From HK-STAS-PATE-36 sp964565615 (GTDB lineage: Bacteria > Patescibacteriota > Saccharimonadia > Saccharimonadales > JAGQNJ01): DNA of 64,000 nt. Where the stretch lies: assembly GCA_964565615.1 (NCBI GenBank), contig CAZMFO010000002.1, positions 28,152 to 92,151 of the forward strand, read 5' to 3'. Every line of letters starts with the position of its first letter. Within the stretch, counting starts at the first letter, position 1. The notes under the pieces were generated by a model. The model was not told where the DNA came from. It did no database searches and saw only the letters and a list, made by a program, of their open reading frames with translations. Made by a program: the position numbers and the translations under genes. Of the stretch, positions 41,915 through 48,844 are shown in pieces.

Positions 41915-42937
41915 TCAGATGATTAACATAGAGTCGCCATAGCTCAAAAACCTATAATTGTTATCAATAGCTACTTGGTAGGTATGCTGTAGGTTCTCCC
42001 ATCCTGCGAAGGCTGACGCCATCATAAGAACAGTTGACTTCGGTGCATGAAAATTAGTAAGCATTGCGTCTACAACCTTAAATTTGTATCCGGGGTATAT
42101 AAAGATATCTGCCTCTCCGGAATAATCTTTTTCTTTCGGAGCCTCCGTTTTATACAAGTATTCTAATGTTCTAGTTACGGTTGTGCCAACAGCAAAAATG
42201 CGGTTGCCACGAGTTTTTGCCTTGTTAATCAATTTAATTGTTTTAGCAGGGACTTCAAAGTACTCACTGTGCATTTTGTGCTGTTCTATTACCTCTGTTC
42301 TGATAGGCAAAAATGTACCTAAACCGACATGTAATGTTATAAATGAGACAACACCGCCTTTGTCTTGAATTTGTTTAATTAGTTGACTTGTAAAGTTGAG
42401 TGAGGCTGTTGGTGCAGCGACTGATCCGAGTGAACTAGCAAATTCGGTTTGATACCTAGAAATGTCTTCTTCAGTTGATTGTCTGTGCATATAAGGAGGC
42501 AAAGGAACGACGCCATATTTACTACATACTTTTAGTAGGTCGTCTGTAGAGCTTATTTCTGCCATCCCATCATCTAGTATCTGTTTAATGAGTATCTCGT
42601 GACTCTTTATCTTATACACCTCTCCAATGGTGATTTTTCCACGATACAGGACTTTCCACTCATGGTGGTTGAGTTTTTTGGTGTGTCGCTCAAGGAGTAG
42701 GAACTCTCGTGTCTTTGCCTTATTATGGGCGAGGAGACGAGCCTTAATCACTTTTGTATCATTTAATACAACAACATCACCTGATGATATGTATTCCGAG
42801 AAGTTGCTATACTTATCGTGCTTAATAGATCTAGTTTGTTTATTAAAGACTAGCAATTGGCTATTTCCTCGTTCTTTGGGAGGGAATAAAGCTATTTTTG
42901 ATTCAGGGAGTTTGTATGAAAAATCGTTGATATGCAT
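41915..42937 (-). CDS. queA: S-adenosylmethionine:tRNA ribosyltransferase-isomerase QueA
   Basis: 340 aa, standard length. FSYKLPESKIALFPP, VVVLNDTKVIKARL, SLGSVAAPTASLNFT, VSFITLHVGLGTFLPIRTE and DAMLTNFHAPKSTVLMMASAFAG are all QueA landmarks. It builds epoxyqueuosine on preQ1-modified tRNA made by Tgt (gene at 27720). TAGAAT ends 7 nt before the ATG. The promoter is back to back with that of the RNase H gene. Confidence 0.95.
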   Translation of the reverse strand: MHINDFSYKLPESKIALFPPKERGNSQLLVFNKQTRSIKHDKYSNFSEYISSGDVVVLNDTKVIKARLLAHNKAKTREFLLLERHTKKLNHHEWKVLYRGKITIGEVYKIKSHEILIKQILDDGMAEISSTDDLLKVCSKYGVVPLPPYMHRQSTEEDISRYQTEFASSLGSVAAPTASLNFTSQLIKQIQDKGGVVSFITLHVGLGTFLPIRTEVIEQHKMHSEYFEVPAKTIKLINKAKTRGNRIFAVGTTVTRTLEYLYKTEAPKEKDYSGEADIFIYPGYKFKVVDAMLTNFHAPKSTVLMMASAFAGWENLQHTYQVAIDNNYRFLSYGDSMLII

Positions 42938-42942
42938 AATGT

Positions 42943-42959
42943 ATATTCTAGGGTAGAAT
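42943..42959. promoter_or_regulatory. Bidirectional promoter, palindrome with two -10 boxes
   Basis: TATTCTAGGGTAGAATA is a perfect palindrome (7-bp arms, 3-bp centre) carrying TAGAAT on each strand. Each box lies 7 nt (queA) or 8 nt (RNase H gene) before a start codon, so both divergent genes would be leaderless. Confidence 0.65.
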
Positions 42960-42967
42960 AAGGAGTA

Positions 42968-43771
42968 ATGAAAAGACTAAAGTTTAATCATATAGAAGCA
43001 GAGAACATAAAAAAGGGTGTTCAGACTGCCACCTTGCGTATTGACGATGAAAAGTCAATATCTGTGAATGACCTGATTGAAGTTATAGATAAGGTAAAAG
43101 AAGACGAACCATCCTCTTGGGAAGTGATTGGCGTTGCTAGAGTTGATAAGGTAACGGTTCAACGCATAGGAGATTTAGATATAGAGGAAGGCAATTTTGA
43201 GAAATTTGGATCAACAACAGAGCTATATGAGCAGATGGCTCTTTTTTATGGTGACTATATCACTGATGAGACATTGGTTAAAGTGGTCGAGTTTTCTTTT
43301 AATCCAACTAAAAGGGCGCAAAATAAAAAAAATGCTGATGAAATAAAAACAACAGAAGTAGTCGAAATACAGCTTTTTGGAGATGGCGGCTCCAGAGGTA
43401 ATCCGGGACCATCAGCAAGCGGGTATGTACTGATTGGGATGGACGGTAGAGTTATTGAAACTAACGGAGAGTACTTAAATATAGCAACCAACAATCAAGC
43501 AGAATACCACTCTTTACGCTTGGGCTTGGAGCGAGCTCGTCAACTTGGAGTAGAGATTGTGCATGTGTATATGGACAGTATGCTAGTAATTAATCAGATG
43601 AAGGGTGTCTTTAAGGTAAAGAATAAAGAGTTGTTGACTGTTTATCTGATTGTAAAAAGAATGTCGCGTGATTTTAAAAGCATTGATTTTACACATATTC
43701 CGAGGGAGCTAAATAAGTTAGCTGACGCAGAGGTTAACAGGATACTGGATGCTAACCAAGATATGGTATAA
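42968..43771 (+). CDS. ASCH/PUA-like domain fused to RNase HI
   Basis: 267 aa. The first ~115 residues (MKRLKFNHIEAENIKKGVQTATLRI, VIGVARVDKVTVQRIGDL) look like an ASCH domain, a PUA-related fold that binds RNA or modified nucleotides. Residues about 135-265 are RNase HI with the four acidic residues in FGDGGSRGNPGPSASG, NNQAEYHSL, YMDSMLV and NKLADAEVN. The enzyme cuts RNA in RNA-DNA hybrids; the extra domain may guide substrate choice. A normal RNase HI is about 150 aa. The RNase P RNA gene follows directly. Confidence 0.8.
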   Translation: MKRLKFNHIEAENIKKGVQTATLRIDDEKSISVNDLIEVIDKVKEDEPSSWEVIGVARVDKVTVQRIGDLDIEEGNFEKFGSTTELYEQMALFYGDYITDETLVKVVEFSFNPTKRAQNKKNADEIKTTEVVEIQLFGDGGSRGNPGPSASGYVLIGMDGRVIETNGEYLNIATNNQAEYHSLRLGLERARQLGVEIVHVYMDSMLVINQMKGVFKVKNKELLTVYLIVKRMSRDFKSIDFTHIPRELNKLADAEVNRILDANQDMV

Positions 43772-43776
43772 TAATG

Positions 43777-44205
43777 TTTGCCAGGTTATCGGTTAGTCGC
43801 TCTGCACCCACAATTTACTTAAATGAGTAAAATATTGAGTTGTTGTGGGTGCAGAGAGGAAAGTCCGGGCAACTTAGGGAAGGGCAGTTGCTAACAGCAA
43901 CCAGAGGTAACTCTAGGGAAAGTGCCACAGAAACTAAACTGTCTCGTACCCTCTGTAGATGAATAGTATAGTCTATAGAAGGTACGAGGCAAAGGTGAAA
44001 AGAGCGAGGTAAGAGCTCGCAGTTAATTATGGTGACATAATTAAGGGGTAAACCCTGTCCGTTGCAAGGTAGTGTATTATTTGTGCTTTTGCACAATAGT
44101 GTCCCGCTAAATATACGATTTAATCCGCTCGATCTAGGAGGCAACTTCTAGACTAGATAGATGACTAGCTATTACAGAACCCGGCTTATAGATAGGCTGG
44201 CAAAC
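43777..44205 (+). ncRNA. rnpB: RNase P RNA (class A)
   Basis: The conserved 5' block GAGGAAAGTCCGGGC (about 43856) and 3' block ACAGAACCCGGCTTA (about 44174) are present, and the ends pair as P1 (GTTTGCCAG with CTGGCAAAC). TATAAT with TGG extension lies at 43767-43772, and an intrinsic terminator follows. Confidence 0.95.
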
Positions 44206-44246
44206 AATAAACCCACAACTTTAAGAGATGTGGGTTTATTGTTTTG
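44204..44246 (+). terminator. Terminator after rnpB
   Basis: CAATAAACCCACA and TGTGGGTTTATTG form a 13-bp stem followed by TTTT. Confidence 0.85.
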
Positions 44247-44266
44247 AGGCGGACTACTTATTTGAT

Positions 44267-44614
44267 CTATTTCTTGATTGTTGAAGAGACAATATCTTTA
44301 AAGGCAGAAGGTTCGTTAACGGCGAGTTCTGCCAGTATCTTTCGATCTAAAACGATGTTTGATGCTTTTAAGTTAGCAATAAGTTTACTGTAGGTTGTTC
44401 CGTTGAGGCGGGCGCCGGCATTAATTCGGGTGTTCCATAGTTGCCTAAATGTACGCTTGCGATTCTTGCGATCCCTCGTGGCGTTTTGCAATGATCGAAC
44501 AATCGCTTGCTTGCCTCGTTTAATGCTGACCCTGTTACCATGCGTCATACCTCGCGTTAATTTGCGAATCTTATTATGTTTTTGTCTGGTTGTTACTCCT
44601 CTTTTTACTCTCAT
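44267..44614 (-). CDS. rplT: 50S ribosomal protein L20
   Basis: 115 aa. MRVKRGVTTRQKHNKIRKLTRG, then RDRKNRKRTFRQLWNTRINAGAR and YSKLIANLKASNIVLDRKILAELA are the L20 pattern. Last gene of infC-rpmI-rplT, 1 bp after rpmI. L20 can repress this operon in other bacteria; no leader structure for that was identified here. Confidence 0.97.
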   Translation of the reverse strand: MRVKRGVTTRQKHNKIRKLTRGMTHGNRVSIKRGKQAIVRSLQNATRDRKNRKRTFRQLWNTRINAGARLNGTTYSKLIANLKASNIVLDRKILAELAVNEPSAFKDIVSSTIKK

Positions 44615-44615
44615 A

Positions 44616-44810
44616 TTAGACTCCTAAATTCTTCTTTATTGATTTTACAGATCTCCCACTAGCTATCTGGGGCACCGCAAAAGTTCTTTTTCGTGAAGCT
44701 CCTTTTTTGGATAGGTTGTGACCCTTAAAAGAGTGTCCATGGATGACCTTACCCGTTTTGGATATCTTAAAACGATCTTTTGTACCGCTATGCGTCTTTA
44801 ATTTTGGCAT
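44616..44810 (-). CDS. rpmI: 50S ribosomal protein L35
   Basis: 64 aa. MPKLKTHSGTKDRFKISKTGKV, HGHSFKGHNLSKK and SRKRTFAV match L35. Its start lies 23 bp inside the 3' end of infC, a tight coupling. Confidence 0.96.
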   Translation of the reverse strand: MPKLKTHSGTKDRFKISKTGKVIHGHSFKGHNLSKKGASRKRTFAVPQIASGRSVKSIKKNLGV

Positions 44811-45318
44811 TGGTATTACTCCTTATTGTAAATATTAATTGTTTGCCACTAAATTGAGGTTGTTGATCAACGATTATTTTATCTCCGAACTCTGTTATTA
44901 TCTTATCGGCTAATTTAAATCCAATATCTTTGTGTGCAAGCTCGCGACCGCGATAGAATATAACAAATTTGACTTTATGTCCTTCATTAAGGAAGGCATT
45001 GACTTTCTTGAACTTGACATCTAGGTCGTGTTGTCCTATCTTTAGGCTTAATCTGATCTGCTTTACATCAACAGCCTTCGTGTTGCGTTTATTCTTTAAT
45101 AGTTGCTTGGTTCTTTGATAATTGTACTTTCCCCAGTCAATAATTTTCGCAACAGGCGGATTAGCATTTGGTGATACCTCTACAAGATCCAGTCCTTCGT
45201 CTCTTGCAGTTCTTAGAGCCTCTATCCGACTCATGACGCCAAGTTGTTTGCCATCTTCGGTGATTACCCGAAGTTGGGGTGCCCGAATCGACTCATTCAG
45301 GCGGGTGTCTTTGCTAAT
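44788..45318 (-). CDS. infC: Translation initiation factor IF-3 with ATT start codon
   Basis: 176 aa when started at ATT 45318. The frame is continuous from there through RLNESIRAPQLRVITEDGKQ and LGVMSRIEALRTARDEGLDLVEV, which is the conserved IF-3 N-terminal domain, and an in-frame TGA lies five codons upstream with no ATG, GTG or TTG between. GAAGGAG sits 7 nt before the ATT. The internal ATG at 45234 would remove half of the N-terminal domain. An AUU start is the classic means by which IF-3 limits its own synthesis. The promoter is TTGACC-17-TAAAAT. Confidence 0.93.
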   Translation of the reverse strand: MSKDTRLNESIRAPQLRVITEDGKQLGVMSRIEALRTARDEGLDLVEVSPNANPPVAKIIDWGKYNYQRTKQLLKNKRNTKAVDVKQIRLSLKIGQHDLDVKFKKVNAFLNEGHKVKFVIFYRGRELAHKDIGFKLADKIITEFGDKIIVDQQPQFSGKQLIFTIRSNTNAKIKDA

Positions 45319-45355
45319 ATTTAAACTCCTTCACTAACATTAATAACTTCTTAGG

Positions 45356-45384
45356 ATTTTATCAGATATCAAAACAGGGGTCAA
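45356..45384 (-). promoter_or_regulatory. Promoter of infC-rpmI-rplT
   Basis: Minus strand: TTGACC (complement of 45379-45384), 17 bp, TAAAAT (complement of 45356-45361) with TGA extension, giving a leader of about 30 nt. Confidence 0.7.
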
Positions 45385-45392
45385 GCTTTTGC

Positions 45393-46916
45393 TTAGACTT
45401 GGTGTGAGATTTTTGATCTATATTGTAATGCCTCAGCGATATGGGGAGCTTTAATATCTATTGACTGATCTAAATCAGCGATTGTCCGAGCTACTTTAAT
45501 AGCTCTCATATAACTTCTCGGCGAGATATTTAGCTTGTTTGAGGCGTTATCAAGTAATTCTTTTGCATTTGGCGTTAATAACGCAAAGTCCCGGACCTCT
45601 TTGCTGGTCATTTGACTATTTGTTTTTATGGTACCAAATCGTTTATATTGAATTTGGCGAGCCCTATGGACTCGACCTGCTATTATTGAGCTTGATTCGT
45701 TATGCTGGGAGACAGAAAGCAGGTTTTTGTGGTCAATATTTTCTACACTAGAGAAGATATCAATTCTATCAAGGATTGGTCCGGATAGTTTTTGTTGGTA
45801 TTTAATAATCTGTTGGGTGCTACAACAGCATTCTTTGTGGGTCCCAAAATAGCCACAGGGACAAGGGTTTGATGTCGCTACAAACATAAAATCGGCTGGA
45901 TACGAGGCCGATCCCTTTGTACGAGAAACGGTAATTGTACTATCTTCAAGTGGTTGGCGAAGTGCTTCAAGAGATGATCGACTAAATTCAGGAAGCTCAT
46001 CAAAAAACAGTACGCCCTTGTGGCTTAAGCTAATTTCGCCGGGCTTAGGGTCGTTTCCGCCACCGATAATAGCTGTATCAGAGGCAGTGTGGTGGGGCGA
46101 CCGGAAGGGCCTTCGGGTAATTATATCCTCAAAGTTGTGATTAACTAAACTGTGGATATGGGTAACTTCTAGGGATTCATTTATGCTTAGTTTTGGGAGT
46201 ATCCCGATTATGGCTTTTGCTAGCATACTTTTTCCAGTGCCCGGCGGTCCGTGTAGTAGAATATTATGGCCCCCAGAGGAGGCGATTTCTAATCCTCGTT
46301 TAGCAAACTGTTGGCCAACGATATGTTTAAAGTCATTTGAGCTATCTGTTTGTTGTTTGGGTAGATTGCTTCGGGGCTTATTGTTTGGTTGGTAGGCGGG
46401 TATTTGTTTTTTGCCAGACAAGTGAAGATAGATCTGCTCTAGAGACGATACGGGGTAAATAGTTACACCCTCGACCAGTTTAGCTTGTTCTAGGTTATCT
46501 TTCGGTATAAAAAAGGTAGAGATGTTATTCTTCTTCCCAACTAGTAGCTTCCCGATTATTCCTCGGACACTTCTTACAGAACCGTCTAGTCCGATTTCGC
46601 CAATTATTACAGTTTTGCAGTTAGATGGCTTGATTTGTTCTCCTGCAAGCATTATTGATGACGCTATAGCAAGATCAAGACCAGAGCCACTTTTTGGAAT
46701 GTCGGCAGGTGCTATATTAATGGTTATTCTTTTGCGGGGTAGGCGTATAGAACTACTAGCAAATGCACTACGAATACGCTCTTTTGCTTCATCTATGGCT
46801 TTGCCTACATGACCAACAATAATCACTGCGGGGAGGCCATTTGATAGCTGGCACTCGATGTCAACAATTAATCCCTCAAAGCCGATGTCTATTATACTGT
46901 GTACGGTATTACTCAT
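45393..46916 (-). CDS. comM: ComM/YifB-family Mg chelatase-like AAA+ ATPase
   Basis: 507 aa, full length. It has an N-terminal ChlI-fold (GLPAVIIVGHVGKAIDEAKERIRSAF), Walker A HGPPGTGKSMLAKAI, HHTASDTAIIGGG, sensor-type FDELPEFSRSSLEALRQPLEDS, zinc-like CPCGYFGTHKECCCS and the C-terminal helical lid ISPRSYMRAIKVARTIADLD. ComM is a branch-migration helicase needed in natural transformation, consistent with the type IV pili here and DNA uptake. TACAAT ends 8 nt before the ATG. Confidence 0.93.
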   Translation of the reverse strand: MSNTVHSIIDIGFEGLIVDIECQLSNGLPAVIIVGHVGKAIDEAKERIRSAFASSSIRLPRKRITINIAPADIPKSGSGLDLAIASSIMLAGEQIKPSNCKTVIIGEIGLDGSVRSVRGIIGKLLVGKKNNISTFFIPKDNLEQAKLVEGVTIYPVSSLEQIYLHLSGKKQIPAYQPNNKPRSNLPKQQTDSSNDFKHIVGQQFAKRGLEIASSGGHNILLHGPPGTGKSMLAKAIIGILPKLSINESLEVTHIHSLVNHNFEDIITRRPFRSPHHTASDTAIIGGGNDPKPGEISLSHKGVLFFDELPEFSRSSLEALRQPLEDSTITVSRTKGSASYPADFMFVATSNPCPCGYFGTHKECCCSTQQIIKYQQKLSGPILDRIDIFSSVENIDHKNLLSVSQHNESSSIIAGRVHRARQIQYKRFGTIKTNSQMTSKEVRDFALLTPNAKELLDNASNKLNISPRSYMRAIKVARTIADLDQSIDIKAPHIAEALQYRSKISHQV

Positions 46917-47863
46917 GAGCTTGGATTGTACACCTAGATTTTAAATTAAACAAAAGCAACAACCCGCCGTAATGTTAGGGCGGGTTGTGATTGTGTAGAG
47001 GTTTATTTGTTAGAGTGGTTTTTTACATTTTTGTTATCTTTGTGGAACAACGGCTTGCGAGAAGCCGTTGTTGTTAGGTCGTTTTTGTTTTTGAGCACTT
47101 TTTTTATTCAAGTGCTAAATACATCTTATAAACTCATAAAATATATGTCAACAAGAATATGCTTAAAATAAAATAAACCTGTGGATAACTTTGTTATTTA
47201 GTTGTTCGCTTCTATTAAGAAATTTGATTGATTTAAGCTATTTTGGCACTGGCCAGAAGCGAATCTATATGGGCTTGGTATGCGATATGTGTGAGTAATA
47301 ATGTTATTTAAGCCGGGGGTTAATTTTCGTATTGCATTTTTGCCAGAAGACACAAAGAAGTATTTGTTTATGCGTTGGGAGGTTAATGGATGAAGAGCTA
47401 GCCATATAATGCTACTTCTACATTAAGCAACTTTATTCTGAATTATTTCAAATTTATATGAGTATGATTACTTATGTTCCGACAGTTTTTGCCTATCAAG
47501 CATAGTTATTCTTGATAGGCATTGTCCGGGTTACGAGTCGTAAAAGAAGTAGGGCTAGAATGGTTAAACGAAAAGGTTTATTGCGAAATATGGTTGTTAA
47601 TGCAATCTTTGATAATCGGGGCATTGCTGGTAATCAATAAGTAATTTGGTGGCAAAAATGTGTATGATGTGAGTGTTGCTTATATGACTTATGTGTTTCC
47701 GTAATATTTATGCAGTTTACCTAAGAGTAAATGTATCAAAACTAGAAACAGCACCAAGAAAAATCGATATATTATATTACATTTACAACATATTCTATAC
47801 AACGCATAATCTTAAATATTGATTGTTCTAAGGTGATAAGTGTATCTTACACAACAAAAACTA
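46917..47863. other. Gene-free AT-rich region of about 0.95 kb
   Basis: No ORF with normal features was found. It contains a hairpin AACCCGCC/GGGCGGGTT (46961-46986), a second hairpin AACAACGGCTT/AAGCCGTTGTT (47047-47073), one sequence matching a DnaA box (TGTGGATAA, 47180-47188) and long AT-rich stretches. A single DnaA box is not enough to call an origin. Confidence 0.4.
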
Positions 47864-47892
47864 TTGACTTTTTTTACATTATCCGGTAGTAT
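47864..47892 (+). promoter_or_regulatory. Sigma70 promoter of a short RNA
   Basis: TTGACT, 17 bp, TAGTAT. It points into the hairpin-rich segment that ends at a terminator near 48035. Confidence 0.65.
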
Positions 47893-47898
47893 GATTGG

Positions 47899-48036
47899 TA
47901 GTGGAGAAAAAACAAAAATGTGTGTCAGCGCTCATCATTTGTTAATCACAAATGTGAGCGGTCAGTCATAAGCAAAGGACGGCAAGCGCTAAATAAGTCA
48001 TAAAAATAGAGCGGATTTGTCGTCCTGCTTTTTTTG
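47899..48036 (+). ncRNA. Short structured RNA with possible 17-codon leader ORF
   Basis: A promoter at 47864-47892 is followed by a stem CGCTCA ... TGAGCG with inner CATTTGT/ACAAATG pairing, then a second stem AAAGGACG ... CGTCCT with a run of seven T. An ATG with a GGAG upstream opens a 17-codon frame that includes two adjacent His codons and ends before the second stem. This could be a small RNA or an attenuator leader for the membrane-protein gene at 48054, although that gene has its own -10 box. Confidence 0.5.
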
Positions 48037-48053
48037 GTAGTACAATTAGTGGA

Positions 48054-48401
48054 GTGACAAAACCGCAGACTAATTTACTTTTATTGTTCATTGCGACTCT
48101 ATTCGTCGTAGTTTTTTTTGTGTTTATTAGTCCAGCGGATCTGACACTAATGTTTGTTTTTGTGCCATTTATATTGATATTTGTCATATTATTCTGGTCG
48201 ATAAGAACTTTTTTAGATCTGTTTTTTTCTTTGACTACTTTTCGCAAGAGAACTATATCGCTTGTATTGAGTATTATGCCAGTAGTTATGTTGGTAATCC
48301 AATCTGTTACGCAACTTACGACGAGAGATGTTGTGCTTTGTCTTTTCATTACGCTTATTATTGTTTGGTATGTATCACGAATAGATAGACCAAGTGCTTA
48401 A
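48054..48401 (+). CDS. Four-helix membrane protein, GTG start
   Basis: 115 aa, almost entirely hydrophobic, with four helices (about 8-26, 30-52, 67-85 and 90-107) and short basic loops. No family recognised. The start is GTG, 7 nt after TACAAT (48041-48046), with TTGTCG 18 bp further upstream: a leaderless GTG gene. It precedes the gene pair for the secretion-type ATPase but has a separate promoter from it. Confidence 0.65.
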   Translation: MTKPQTNLLLLFIATLFVVVFFVFISPADLTLMFVFVPFILIFVILFWSIRTFLDLFFSLTTFRKRTISLVLSIMPVVMLVIQSVTQLTTRDVVLCLFITLIIVWYVSRIDRPSA

Positions 48402-48454
48402 AAGGATTATTTAATCTAGAGCAAACGACTAGTTGTTGGTATAATAGTGGTGTA

Positions 48455-48844
48455 ATGGATCAAGACAATACTACAAGTTCTAACAGTGCCGAATTGCCAA
48501 GTGTGGATGGGGCTGTTAGTGCTGTTCCTTCCTCACAAGCAGAACCATCTAGTAATAATCTTGGATTAAACTATACGCCACCATCTCAATCTCCAATATC
48601 CACGCCTCAACAACAACCAGTACAGAGCAACTCAACAGATGACTCCACAGTTGTTTCGTCAGTATCTACTCCGGCGATAGCCGATGATGTGGATTTAATA
48701 GAAAAGGAGTGGGTAGAGAAGGCTAAAGAGATCGTTTATAAAACAAAGGACAACCCCTACTTGCAGAGTAAAGCGCTTAGCGAGGTCAAGGCAGATTACA
48801 TAAAAAAAAGGTATAACAAAGACATATTAAAGAGTGACGAATGA
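48455..48844 (+). CDS. Ser/Gln/Pro-rich protein upstream of secretion ATPase
   Basis: 129 aa. The first 80 residues are low complexity (Ser, Pro, Gln, Asn) and likely disordered; the last 50 form a helical charged segment (LIEKEWVEKAKEIVYKTKDNPYLQSKALSEVKADYIKKRY). It has a four-base overlap with the ATPase gene, so it is probably a partner. TATAAT with TGG extension ends 9 nt before the ATG. Confidence 0.7.
   Translation: MDQDNTTSSNSAELPSVDGAVSAVPSSQAEPSSNNLGLNYTPPSQSPISTPQQQPVQSNSTDDSTVVSSVSTPAIADDVDLIEKEWVEKAKEIVYKTKDNPYLQSKALSEVKADYIKKRYNKDILKSDE

Noticed and set aside
46917..47863. Replication origin
   Set aside because: Only one DnaA-box match was found, and neither dnaA nor dnaN is near.
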